From positions 310,001-374,000 of the forward strand of contig OW568861.1 in the NCBI GenBank assembly GCA_938743325.2: a stretch of 64,000 bases of DNA. The letters run 5' to 3'. Numbering within the stretch: the first letter of the stretch is position 1; every line of letters begins with the position of its first letter. The DNA is from Pycnococcus provasolii. Lineage: Eukaryota > Chlorophyta > Pseudoscourfieldiophyceae > Pseudoscourfieldiales > Pycnococcaceae. The position numbers and the translations under genes are program-made. Below the pieces are notes generated by a model that was not told the DNA's origin, ran no database searches, and saw nothing but the letters and a program-made list of their open reading frames with translations. Below are positions 18,621 through 28,929 of the stretch, in pieces.

Positions 18621-19580
18621 ATGTCCACGAGGTTGAGGCGTTCGAGCGTTCGGTGCCGAGCCGGCAAAACAACCAACAGTGCAGCAGGCGTGTTGCGCCT
18701 TCGTTTGCGCAAGTCCGCGGAGACGTCTACGCCGCTGGCGGCGCCCTGCTGTCACGATGGCCTCTCGGCACGCTTGATTGCTCAGTCTGGCTTGTTTGAT
18801 GTCGCCTTCGTTTCTGGCTTCAGCGTCGCGGCTGGGAGGTTAGCCAAACCCGACGTTGGCTTATTGAGCTTTGGGGAAGTGATGGACCAGTCACGCAGCA
18901 TCATAGAGGCGGCTGGTGACTTACCAATCATAGTTGATGCGGATACTGGATACGGCAACGGCGTCAACTGCCACAGAACAGTCTCGCTGTATGCCAAACT
19001 TGGGTTCGCCGGAATTCTTATCGAGGACCAGGAGTGGCCTAAGAGCTGTGGGCATGTCGGTCCGAAGCGTGTTGTGAAGAAAGCTGAGGCGGTCGCACGC
19101 ATTCGTGCAGCATGTGACGCACGCGACGAGGTGGCAGCCATGACGGGCCAAGACCCAATCATGGTGTTCGCGCGAAGTGATGCGAGGCAAGCGGTTGGCT
19201 TGAGTGAGGCACTCGAAAGAGCGCAGTGCTTTGCCGACGCTGGTGCGGATGCGCTCTTCGTCGACGCGCTAGAGAGTGAGGAGGAAATGTCAGCACTATG
19301 CTCGGTCGCGCCGGCCATTCCAAAAATGGCCAACAACCTGGAGGGTGGCGGCAAGACGCCACTGCTTCCGCGCGGCAGACTTGGCGAGCTCGGGTATAGC
19401 ATTGTTGCGTATCCTCTGAGTCTGCTCGGCGTGAGCATAAAGGCGATGCAGTCTGCGCTAGATGAGTTGGCGGAGGACCGCATTCCTGACAGCATACCAA
19501 CCCTCGGCGAGATTCGCGACGTCGTGGAGTGGCCGCAGTACGACGCGCTTGCGGCCAAGTACAGTTCATCAGAAGATTAG
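18621..19580 (+). CDS. PEP mutase / isocitrate lyase family enzyme, probably organellar
   Basis: 319 residues from the ATG at 18621; the frame is open further up but only from a GTG. The first 45 residues are rich in Arg, Ser and Ala with few acids (MSTRLRRSSVRCRAGK), like a plastid or mitochondrial transit peptide. The rest is one TIM-barrel domain of the isocitrate lyase/PEP mutase superfamily: Mg-binding DADTGYGNG, the signature KSCGH (family KKCGH), FARSDARQAVG and LFVDALESEEEM. Its size fits the carboxyphosphonate mutase, 2,3-dimethylmalate lyase and oxaloacetate hydrolase group rather than true isocitrate lyase, which is about 200 residues longer. The exact substrate cannot be told. Converges on the next gene with a 37-base gap. 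Confidence 0.9.
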   Translation: MSTRLRRSSVRCRAGKTTNSAAGVLRLRLRKSAETSTPLAAPCCHDGLSARLIAQSGLFDVAFVSGFSVAAGRLAKPDVGLLSFGEVMDQSRSIIEAAGDLPIIVDADTGYGNGVNCHRTVSLYAKLGFAGILIEDQEWPKSCGHVGPKRVVKKAEAVARIRAACDARDEVAAMTGQDPIMVFARSDARQAVGLSEALERAQCFADAGADALFVDALESEEEMSALCSVAPAIPKMANNLEGGGKTPLLPRGRLGELGYSIVAYPLSLLGVSIKAMQSALDELAEDRIPDSIPTLGEIRDVVEWPQYDALAAKYSSSED

Positions 19581-19617
19581 TATACAGTTACATTTATATT
19601 TCACTAGATATTTTTAT

Positions 19618-20115
19618 TCACATCCATCGTGGTTTGTCACCCAAAAACTCGTCTCTCATCATAGGTACGCCTGGAACCCCGTGCGTTCGTAGTTTGAGTT
19701 GTTTGATGAGGCGAAGAGTCTGCGCCCCGCCCGCCCTTTCAAACTTTTCGAGCGATCGTTCCGTGAGTTTTGACGCGCTGAGTGTCGCTTGGAAGACGTT
19801 AACGAGAACGTCGTCGGGCAGTTTCGCGAGAAGATTCTCGACGTCAACGGGTGGTGGGAACGGCGACGCGATGACCTGTACACTAGCCGCTGTCGCGAGC
19901 GAGAGGAGCGTAGGCACAGAGCCAAGCGAAGACGCAGGGTGTTGAGGTGTAGAGGAAGGTGACGAAGGAGAGTTCACCACGGCGAGTTCGTCTTCTTCCG
20001 GTGGAAGGGACCAAGGCAGTGCCGCCCAAGGCAAAGGCGGTGGCGGTTGTGAGACATTGGCGGCAGCACCAACACCACGAGCACGACCAGCTGCGGCACC
20101 TGGAGGTGGTGCCAT
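19618..20115 (-). CDS. Small protein with an F-box-like segment
   Basis: 165 residues from an ATG. The N-terminal half is Pro/Ala/Ser-rich. The C-terminal half contains NLLAKLPDDVLVNVFQATL, which resembles the opening of an F-box (LPxDxLxxIF), followed by a basic segment and GVPMMRDEF. If it is an F-box it would link to SKP1 in an SCF ubiquitin ligase, but no substrate-binding repeats follow. Divergent from the JmjC gene with about 180 bases between starts. The coding call rests on frame length and the convergent neighbour; the F-box call is weak. Confidence 0.45.
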   Translation of the reverse strand: MAPPPGAAAGRARGVGAAANVSQPPPPLPWAALPWSLPPEEDELAVVNSPSSPSSTPQHPASSLGSVPTLLSLATAASVQVIASPFPPPVDVENLLAKLPDDVLVNVFQATLSASKLTERSLEKFERAGGAQTLRLIKQLKLRTHGVPGVPMMRDEFLGDKPRWM

Positions 20116-20292
20116 ACCTTTCTGGCAACGAAAATGGCTACCCAGCCAGAGGGCCAGAGAAGGAACCCGGACCCGAAAAACCCGAATCGAATCCCCCCCC
20201 GAGATTTTTTTAATTTTTTGAGATTTTAGATCTGTGAGACTGTGAATCCGTTACTACTAATTCTTTCATTCTATGGCCGCGCACAGGTCTGT

Positions 20293-21489
20293 ATGATGTT
20301 ACTACTAGTTCGTCGATGTATGCTCCTTCTCGTTGTTGTGGTGTTTCTCTCGGGAAGCTTGTTGAATCTATATCGCGTGTCTCAATCTCATCAGCGTCAG
20401 CAGCGTCGTCAGCGTCGTCGTGATTTTTTCTACATGGACTTGGTGTCTCCACCTCCCATTCTGAAAAGTCCTCCTAATCTGATGATGCATTCATCTTTAC
20501 CAGATTCCATTCGACAACTCGTCAGCAACCAGATTTGCATGCCTATGCCTGTTTTAGACTTAGACGAATCGGCGTCGGCGTCGGCGTCATCAAGCCGTCA
20601 TCAAAGAAGATCCGTCGTACCGCCGATGTCGCATCCGGTTCTCATCTCGAACTCCATCATTAACAACAACACATCATTCGCTTTCCTCCGACGTTCAGTC
20701 AACGAGACGGCACAAGAATTGCTCAAGATGAGCTCTGCAGAATGCCTCGGCTCAATCGTCCGTCCAAAGGTGGCTTCAAGGGGAGGGGGAACAGCGGCAG
20801 CAGGGAGGTGGGCAGGCTTGTTGACGCCGTTCGCTGAAGGTGCTGATTGTCCAACGACGCCACCGTCGCTTGACACATTCGTAAAGCGCTTTTTACGCGG
20901 CGACGCGCGTCTAAACGCTCGCGACTGTGAACCGGCAAATGGCAATCCCAAATGTCGGAATGAGCGCGGCTTTGCGCGTGTCGATGGCCTGATGCCGTCG
21001 TGTGAAAGAGCGTGTGGTTCGGCGGCGGCAGGTGGCTGTGGAATGCCTCTAATGCTGTTCGATTGGCCCATCTCACCAGCATGCCAAATATCTTGGAACA
21101 GCCAGGATGTTGTACGTCATTTGGAATTCTTGCCAACAACAACAGTCATCACACTATTTGTGGCTAACCGTGGAACGGGTGCAAAGCTTCACGTTGATGG
21201 TCGGAACACCTCGTTTTGGAGCGGTGTTCTTGCCGGAACAAAGGAGTGGGTCGTGTTTGAGCCGAATGTGATTCAACGTCTTGTGGCTGCCAACAGCAAC
21301 AATCTTACAACGAAAACGCACGTTGACGAACCTGATGTATTGTTTTCGCGAAACTTCGACGTACCGAGCGGCATCCGGTGTTGGGTGGCGGAGCAAAAGG
21401 CTGGCGACGTCGTTCACGTTCCAAACAACTTTGCGCATCAAGTGAAAAATGGTGTGGACGGTGCCATAGCTTTGAGTAGCAACTATTGA
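20293..21489 (+). CDS. Membrane-anchored JmjC-type hydroxylase-like protein
   Basis: 398 residues from the ATG at 20293; upstream of it the frame is open only from a GTG. A hydrophobic segment at residues 1-26 (MMLLLVRRCMLLLVVVVFLS) is a signal anchor and would place the rest in the secretory lumen. Residues 30-290 are low-complexity or unrecognised with several cysteines. Residues about 290-398 resemble the JmjC/cupin core: LHVDG supplies the His and Asp of the HxD iron motif, SGVLAGTKEWVVFEP is the typical following strand, and GDVVHVPNNFAHQV supplies the distal His. An Fe(II)/2-oxoglutarate hydroxylase or demethylase-like activity is inferred; the substrate is unknown. Converges on the channel gene with a 36-base gap. 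Confidence 0.75.
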   Translation: MMLLLVRRCMLLLVVVVFLSGSLLNLYRVSQSHQRQQRRQRRRDFFYMDLVSPPPILKSPPNLMMHSSLPDSIRQLVSNQICMPMPVLDLDESASASASSSRHQRRSVVPPMSHPVLISNSIINNNTSFAFLRRSVNETAQELLKMSSAECLGSIVRPKVASRGGGTAAAGRWAGLLTPFAEGADCPTTPPSLDTFVKRFLRGDARLNARDCEPANGNPKCRNERGFARVDGLMPSCERACGSAAAGGCGMPLMLFDWPISPACQISWNSQDVVRHLEFLPTTTVITLFVANRGTGAKLHVDGRNTSFWSGVLAGTKEWVVFEPNVIQRLVAANSNNLTTKTHVDEPDVLFSRNFDVPSGIRCWVAEQKAGDVVHVPNNFAHQVKNGVDGAIALSSNY

Positions 21490-21525
21490 GCCTTAAGAGA
21501 TGTTACAACAAACCTTCTTCTTCTC

Positions 21526-24500
21526 CTAAAGATCCGTAGTACTACTGCCACCACCACCAGTGCCATTATTATTGCCGCCACCGCCACCGCCACCACCACC
21601 ACCACCGCTACTCATCAGCGCAGACGCTGCTCTGTCGAGCGACTCCGCTGCACCTGTGGATATGTCCGCTAGTATTCGAGCAGCTTTCGACGCAGCCTCC
21701 AGTGCCAGCGCGGCACGTCCCTCTGCCGCCGCTGCCGCCGCCGCGGCGGTGTCCAGGTCAGAAGAGGGTTCTTCCGCAATCGACGTGGCGTGAACGAGCT
21801 TGCCCTCTCCATCGCGAAGCCACCACTGCCCATCGTTTTTGTGCGTGATGCGTGCAGCGTGCACCATCGAACGCCTGAGCAGCGGGCTCTTGCGCCACAA
21901 CTCGGCGAGGCTGTCTCGTCGTAGCGCGACGAGCTCGCATCGGCTCAAAGCACGTACCGACGCTGATCGACGAGTTGCAGCAATTGATACGGATTTTTGG
22001 GCAATCTCTGCTTGACGTACTCCATGGTAGTGGAAGTGCTCTTCGCTCAGAACACTCGCCATGACGGAGAATTCGCCAAAGTACGAGCCAGGCACAAGAG
22101 GGAAACGACGCGTCACCATGCTTCTCTGCGTCACAATCTCCCTCTCGCCCCCGCCGAAAGTAGTACTAGAGCCAGCACCGCCGCCGTCCTCCTGCTCCGT
22201 TGGCGTTTCCGCCGTTGGATCCTTCTCCTGAACACTAAGCACCTCACCCGATTTCGCGTCAATGACACGCACAATCTCCACGCGCTTCTCCACCTCCGCT
22301 CGTCCGAATTTGATCAGGTACATCACATCGCCAAAATCGCCTTGGCGGATGATGAGCTCGCCTGGAGAAATGAGACAAGGCAACATATTTCGTGCGACAA
22401 GCTCAATCAAGTCGTCGGCAGCGGGATCCTCGCCGTATTCACAATCGGCGGCTGCACCGAGGAAGTAGCGGAAGAACGGTGAGTAGCGAAAGCTGCGATG
22501 CACGACATGACTGACCAGCGAGCCTCGGAGGTGCTCTGGAAGCTCGCTTAGAAGCGCGCTCTCCGTTGCCGAGCTTCCGCCGCCGCCGCCGCCGCCGCCG
22601 CCGCAAGACTCTTTCGCAGAAAGCTCAGCCTCCGCCTCGCCACTCCCACTCCCACCTCCACCACCGCCACTGTCACCGCCACCATCAGACGACGAGTCTT
22701 CCGACTCTGTCCAGATGTCGCGGTAGAAACGGCGAATGGCTCCACGCAGTTGCATAGGTAGTCCATTCTCCGACATCCACTCGTTCACACCGTCAATTTT
22801 TGTTCGATACTCCGTGCGCCGTCGTCCACTTTCGTCAAAGTTCTGCAGTGCGCCGATGATACTGGCAAAGAACCAATCAGTGAATAGCTCGACAGCCGCC
22901 ATCTGCACAAATATTGCCGCAAGGCGTTCGTTCGTTGTCGTGACGTCAAAGGCGCCTGCCGCGCTTGACGCCCAGTAAAAGCATGCGCAGTATATGGTTC
23001 CAAAGTCGTGCAGCGTGAATGTGGCGGTGGTCGTGGCTGCACGAGGCACGTGAGGAAGCAGCAGACGATGCGTGTCATTGCTGCCACTTGCTCCACCTCC
23101 GCCGCCGCCACCACCACCAAACACCTGCATCCAGCTAATCACCGAATCATGAATGTCATCGCACTGCGTGCCGATCCAGCTCGTGCTCAAGCCGCTCACG
23201 TCAAAGTATGCCATCGAACTAAACCAAACACACGCGAGCGCGTTGATGGCACAAACGAGGTAGATAAGAAGCACAGTTAAGCTAGACCACAGCGTACTTG
23301 AGATGGCGTCCGCAAAGGCGTCCTGAAACTCCATCCCGCGACGAGGCAGATCATACAGCTTGAGGAGCGGAAAGAGCTTCACGTACGGATTTAGCAGTGA
23401 TCGAAACGAGTCCCATCGCTGTGTGATAGTGTGATGCACGACGCCGATCGCTGCCCCCAGCTTGATTCCATTTTCGTCATCGTCGTAGTATGCCGGCGCA
23501 AGCAGCAGCTCACGCGCGGAAGAAAGCCTTCTCCCGCTGCTGGTGCTGCTACCGTCGTCGTCGCGTGGTGGTGTAATTATTGCGAGGCGATTAAAGGTCG
23601 CATGCCACGAGCCAGCGCCGATTGCGACAAGAATCTCAACCAGATACCACACAATAGGAATACATGCAAGAATGTCGAGCGGGAATGCCCATGAGAACAC
23701 ATACTTGCGACGTGCGAGGCGTCCACTCATCACCGCGGCTCCAAGTACGTGGTATCCTGTCGCGAGCTTCACAAGGACATCCAGCGCAAGGATGATCTGA
23801 ATCGTGTCCTCGAAAGCAAGCCACATCGGATTTGCGAATGCATCATTGTTGGCGGCACTGCCGATGTCATCATCGTCGGCGTCAGATTTCGTAATCGTGG
23901 CGACCTCATGCATGAAAATCGAGCTTTCACTTCCAAATCCACCACCTGTGTTTCGCCAAAACGGTGTGAATGCGAAACGAAGTGGAACGTACACGCAGAT
24001 GATGAGCAGGCAAGCAAGCTGCACCGCGTTCCATATGGTGCTGAATGGGCTGTCGGGATGAATCAGCCGCGTTTTCAATACGCTCGATCCGAAGGTTGAC
24101 TGCATCGCCTCACCAAGCCATCGACGTACAGCTCTAGTCCATCGAACCGTGAGATTTGGGCATGAACGCACGCGCCACGCGCGAGCCATTGCATGCACTC
24201 CTGGATGAAATACAGCATCCACGTCGTGTGGCGTGTCGTCATCATCAGCATAATTGCCGGCATCTTGGGTGAATTTGTTGTCGCGTGTTTCGTCGTCATC
24301 GTCGTACAGCTCGACATGTCGCATCTCCTCCGCACGCTCGTCTTGGATCTTCGACGCCTTTCGAACCCAGAGATCGACAATGGAGCCAACTGCGGAAACG
24401 ACAGCCCACTTTTTCTTCATCGCCGCAAGTGGATTGGTGGTGGTGGTGTTCGTGGCTGCTGATGCGGACAGCAACAAGGCTGCGTCTCGTTCTTCCGAGG

Positions 24501-26811
24501 AGATGTCGTCACCTTCTTCCAGCAGCACAGCGGTGTCTTCGGACCTAGAGATGCTCGACGATGAGCATCCTGAATGATGCTGCTGTCGCTCTGACGACGA
24601 CTCTGACGGCAACAGTGGTACTTCTTCCTCATCCTCCTTCTTCTGTTGTAGCTGCCGCTTCAAAGCGCTGATTGACTTTCCCCACGCTGAGCGCATTTTG
24701 CTTCGTCGACGCAGCTTCACGCGCGTTCCGAACTTCACCCGATTCGCTTCCGCTTCCTCCGCGTCTACGACAGATTTTTTCAGATGCGATACGGCATCAC
24801 CAAGTTCACGCAGAAGTGCATGCGGCACGCCGGTTCCCATGCCGCCATCTAGATCTTTCCTCCCAGCATCGCCTCCCGCCGTTTGCGATGGTGTTGTGGT
24901 TTCTCCCGCAGGCGCACCACCCTTCTTATCTTGATCAGCCAACTCCGCCGCCTCCTCACGTGTCGTGGCTGTCGATGATGATGCACCACCAGCGCCGGCG
25001 CCACCGTGGTGGTGTGAATTGTCACTTTCTTCCTCTGCCGCCGCCTCGCGTCGTTGTTTGGATGCCTTGTCGCGCTCCTCTGCCATGCGAAGGCGCTTCT
25101 TGGCGACGGAGATCATCACGCTTTCTAGTCCACGAGCAGATCGAAAGACGTCACGCAGATCTTCTTGACTCAGCGAAAATAGTTCGCAGTATGTGACAGC
25201 CCTAATGCTTGCCGTTCTTTCCTTCATGAGGCCGAGCAGCAGGATGTCGCCGAAATAAGCGCCATCGGTAAGCGTGACGACCCCCTTATTTCCGACAACG
25301 ACCTCCGCAACGCCATTCTTCAAAAGAAACATATCCGTATTGGTGCTGTCACCACGCAGCACGATGAATTCTCCTGGAGAGGCTGACATGGGATTCAGTC
25401 GCGTGCTCAGCAGATTCACCCAATTCATCAGCTGCGCATTGGTGAATTGCCCGCGAAGACCACTTTCGTCGCCGTCGTTGTTGTGGTCGCTGGGATTTTC
25501 CCCTGAAGAGGATGGCGACGACGTGAAGTAGTCGTCAAAAAAAGCGCCAAGAACCCCCTTCTTGCCGCCTCTAGATGACGGTGACGACGAGGTCATGAAC
25601 GATCGCATCATCACGACTCGCATCGCTTTTTTCCGGAGACCATCTGGTAGCTCGTGGAGCATAGTCGACTCGGTGAAGTCCAAATTCTTGCGCAGCCACA
25701 CCTCTTTGTAGAAGGTGCGAATGCTCTTGCACAGTTCACTGGGAACGGAGTACTCTCGCAGGTAGCGGTTAACGGCATCCACCTTGAGTCTGTATGTGGT
25801 CTGCTTCACCGTACCTCGCTGACTCGTGAGGACATCATTGATGGACGAGATTATGTACGCCTTTACCAGGTTGACCATAATGACGATGCCCACAATGCCC
25901 ACGAGACGCTCGCGCGTATTGACGGCTGTGAATCCGTCGCCTGCAGTGGAGCCCCAGTAGAACGCCGCGATCCAGAAGCGTATTGCCATCGAAGGTGTGC
26001 GATTACCGGCATCCCATGCATCCGCATCGGCGGCAAGGTCGTCCAGCGAATGCATCCAGCTTTGCTTGAGACCGTTCGCATGTTGCTCGTTCACGAGAAA
26101 CCACATGCACGCCAGACAATGTTCGACGAAAAAGTAGATGAGCAGCAGCGCGACGAAGCTCGCCTTGAGTGTATCGAATGTATCGCAAAGCTTTTCGTAC
26201 ATGCACATGCCATGATCATCGAGGCAGTCGTGAAGCTTAGCGAGGTGGAGAATGCACCGCAGAATCGGTGCGACACGCCGGTAGCTATTTTTTCGGTAGT
26301 CGCCTGGCTCCACTGTCAGCAGAACAAGGAGAGGAAGTTCGACAATCACGAGCGGCGATACCGCCATGACGTCAGGAACAAACGATTGCCAGCGCCGATC
26401 GACAAGATAGCGTCGTCGAATGCTCTTTCGGTCCGTGACAACTGCGCCGCGCGTCTCGTAGCCGAGCACGCGTGCCTTGAACAGGATGTCAGCGAGAAAC
26501 ACAAAGGATGCCAACACGTGCGCCACGTTGATTGCGCGGCAGGACGAAGTCGACGACGGCGTGGACGACGCGCACACAAGATGCGTCATGTCGAAGGCGA
26601 TGTCGAGCGGTTCTGTTTTTATTTACATAGCGTGTTAGGTTGTTAGTGAACTGCTGTTGTTGTTTATCTGCTATGGATGGTTTGTGGTAGACTTACCGTA
26701 CGCGGCAACGAACGCGAGCGTCGTGAACACCGTCAGCGCCCATGTGAGATGCACGAGGCTCTTCGGCGGCACCACTGGGAACAAGTGTTGAACAACAGAA
26801 GACGCCGCCAT
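21526..26811 (-). CDS. Double cyclic-nucleotide-gated cation channel (two channel units in one chain)
   Basis: Spliced: exon 1 26811-26697, an 84-base intron 26696-26613 (GTAAGT donor, ACAG acceptor, ACTAAC inside), exon 2 26612-21526. Exon 1 encodes MAASSVVQHL plus the S1 helix that exon 2 lacks, and the join restores PLDIAFD after S1. Total 1,733 residues. Unit 1: S1-S6 about 20-300, pore FYWGSTAGDGFT near 255, cyclic-nucleotide-binding domain about 440-525 (PGEFIVLRGD, GAYFGDILLLG). A charged linker follows. Unit 2: S1-S6 about 890-1270, pore FYWASSAAGAFD near 1245, binding domain about 1440-1600 (PGELIIRQGDFGD, GSYFGEFSVM). Neither pore has the K-channel GYG filter, so a non-selective or otherwise altered permeability is inferred. 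The C-terminus has Ala and Gly runs. Confidence 0.85.
26613..26696 (-). other. Intron of the double channel gene
   Basis: Minus-strand GTAAGT at 26696-26691 and AACAG ending at 26613, with CACTAACAACCTAAC inside as branch-site candidates. The phase fits (one base of the codon in exon 1, two in exon 2), and the join supplies the missing S1 helix. Confidence 0.8.
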
Positions 26812-26902
26812 TGAATTTAATTTTGTTGCCAGAGTACTTTGATGTCAGTGCGACTGTGTTTAAAAACTGAAGGTGCACCTATTCCGAGATTTCGCCTTTA
26901 GT

Positions 26903-26917
26903 CCCCCCCCCCCCCTC
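26903..26917 (+). repeat. Poly-C run between channel and CGL160-like genes
   Basis: A run of C followed by TCGCCCCC within 26812-27027, the short gap upstream of the channel gene. Nothing else is recognised there. Confidence 0.5.
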
Positions 26918-27027
26918 GCCCCCTTGTTTTGCCCGAAAAAAAGAAGAAAATGATTGCAAAAACAATTCAAAAAATATTGTTACTCTGTGAAAGTATGTTG
27001 CCATTATTTTGACGTTGTTGTTCACAT

Positions 27028-28299
27028 CTACACTATTTGCTCGCGCATCTTGTCGAACGAAGTGCGTGCCTTCGCGCGCCCCTCTTCGTCAAAGCTAGAG
27101 AGCGCGTCTTCATCCCAGCTCGACGTTGCATCGCCCTCCGTGGGAAGTGGAAGTGGCGCAGGCTCCGGATCTTCGATGGGCAGGAACGCGCGAATCACCT
27201 GCCAGACGTTGCTCCCCTTGTACGTGAAAAAGCCGATGGAAATGTAGAGCAGGCTCAAGTGCACACCCACGTCGTCCGCGAAGAGCGCTTCCCATCGGTT
27301 CCAACCCATGCAAAGCACGAGAGGAACGGCAAGTCGAGGCGGCGCCGAGCCGTCCGCGGACTGCGTCAGGAATCGAGAGTACGCGAAAGCGCCGATAGCC
27401 CCAAGCGCCGCCGAGACGGTCAAGTCCATCTGGAATCCCACGCTCGTGTACACAATCGCGACGGTTAGGATACCCGTCGTGGCGGTCGCAAGCAAGAACT
27501 CTCCCTTCAGAGCCTGGTACTCGGCCATGTATGCGAGGCGCTTTCGCTCAGCCTCCTCCGCACGCAATTTGTTTTCCAGCATCAGTTCCTCGGCATCTGC
27601 GACGTAGTTTATGGCGTACTTCTCGTTTTTCTTCCAAGCCGCCCGCTCGCGCTTCGTGGGCGCGTAGTAGATGTTCTGTCCACTCTTTTGCATCTTCTCG
27701 AGCACCTCCGGCGTAACTTCCTTCCCCTTTCCACTTCCGAATAGGTCGTTACGCGTGACGACGCGCAGCCTTCGCGTTCGCGGGTCGAAGACGTCCGGCA
27801 GGCTGGTGCTGCCTGCCTTTGCACGGGGCTTGCCTTTCGCCGCCGGCGTCTGCGTCTGCTCTTTGGCTCTCTCTATGCCCCCTCCCTCTGAGAAGGCGTT
27901 GTCGAGCTGTGTTTCGATGTCGACGAACCCGAGCCCACTTCCAGCTGCTTTCGCCTCGTCTCTCTTTCGCATGGCTGCCGCAAATTCGCTCTCCTCCTCC
28001 TCGGTACCGTTCAGCAGGCGGTCCGTCTCCTCATCCAGCTTGTCAAAGTGCGGGCGATAGTTCTGCTTCCACATCGGCGTGTCATCTTTCAGCGGGTCAG
28101 CATTATCGCGCCGGCGCATGACGGGCGCATCGACGTCCGCCTCGTCGAAGAACGACGGTCCTTTCCTGGTTTTGCTCGAGCTCGCGACGCGCACTGACAA
28201 GTCATTGCGACGCAACGACGGGGATGACGACGCAGAGTGCCTAAACAAACGGCCACCAAGCACTCTTTTTGAGCCACTACCACCACTACCAAGCATCAT
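27028..28299 (-). CDS. CGL160-like thylakoid protein (ATP synthase I-like membrane region)
   Basis: 423 residues. Start ATG ATG at 28299. The N-terminus is basic and Ser-rich (KRVLGGRLFRHSASSSPSLRR), like a plastid transit peptide. A charged middle region holds NIYYAPTKRERAAWKKNEKY. A membrane region (about 270-365) follows, with LKGEFLLATATTGILTVAIV, VSAALGAIGAFAYSRFL and LSLLYISIGFFTYKG. This layout, an N-terminal soluble part plus an AtpI/UncI-like membrane part with YxALKxEFLL, is that of CGL160, which helps assemble the plastid ATP synthase CFo ring. The match is from memory of the family, not an alignment. The acidic tail is unassigned. Confidence 0.65.
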   Translation of the reverse strand: MMLGSGGSGSKRVLGGRLFRHSASSSPSLRRNDLSVRVASSSKTRKGPSFFDEADVDAPVMRRRDNADPLKDDTPMWKQNYRPHFDKLDEETDRLLNGTEEEESEFAAAMRKRDEAKAAGSGLGFVDIETQLDNAFSEGGGIERAKEQTQTPAAKGKPRAKAGSTSLPDVFDPRTRRLRVVTRNDLFGSGKGKEVTPEVLEKMQKSGQNIYYAPTKRERAAWKKNEKYAINYVADAEELMLENKLRAEEAERKRLAYMAEYQALKGEFLLATATTGILTVAIVYTSVGFQMDLTVSAALGAIGAFAYSRFLTQSADGSAPPRLAVPLVLCMGWNRWEALFADDVGVHLSLLYISIGFFTYKGSNVWQVIRAFLPIEDPEPAPLPLPTEGDATSSWDEDALSSFDEEGRAKARTSFDKMREQIV

Positions 28300-28929
28300 C
28301 GTAAAAAACTACTCTTGAATACCAAGAAGTTAATGGATAGATGGAGCAGACTCCTGCCCCAGACCCGCAGACGCGTGCGCCGACTTTTCCTGACCCCCGG
28401 CGGGTTCGTGCGGCTGGCTGGCTGCGCGAACGGCGACAGAGGGGGGCCGGAGCGGCTGGCTGGCTGGAGCCTCCCCAACCCAACCAAATGATGTTCTGTG
28501 ATTGGTCAGAATTCGATCAAGGGGTTAACCGGTTGGTTTGCTTCCCCTCGGACCTTTGCCCCTGGTGCCTGGCCAATTTCTTCCTCTCCCTTCCCATGGC
28601 TGCGCGTCGTTCACTCATGACCAGCCAGTTGCCAGTTGCCAGGGTGCTGGCAAGTGGCAACGACGAAGAAGGCCTCGCCGCCTACAGGTCACAGCAGCGC
28701 CGTCCTCCCGTGTCGGGGTTCTCGCTCGCACGCGATCGGAAGGTCTCTTCTTCGTTCGGGGTTACAAGAAGACTACAGTACGTTACGTGACTCTATGTAA
28801 GCGCACAGTCTGACGGAGTACTGTACAGTACGTACGGTACGTGCAGCACATAAAATAGACTACTGTACTATAATTCATGAATTATTCTGTTCGGAATAAA
28901 GTAAATAATAACACTAGTTACAGCTTGGG
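28300..28929. other. Gene-free gap upstream of the CGL160-like gene
   Basis: About 630 bases between the start of the CGL160-like gene and the 3' end of the polymerase gene. A GC-rich stretch with GGCTGGCTGGCTG repeats (28420-28470) and CCAGTTGCCAGTTGCCAG (28623-28640) is followed by AT-rich sequence near the polymerase stop. Plus-strand open frames here look non-coding. No telomere-type motif is seen. Confidence 0.6.

Noticed and set aside
25654-26646. Plus-strand 330-codon frame opposite the channel gene
   Set aside because: Antisense shadow of exon 2 and the intron; no recognisable domain.
28341-28813. Plus-strand frames of 90-150 codons upstream of the CGL160-like gene
   Set aside because: Overlap each other in different frames, low complexity, no neighbour logic.
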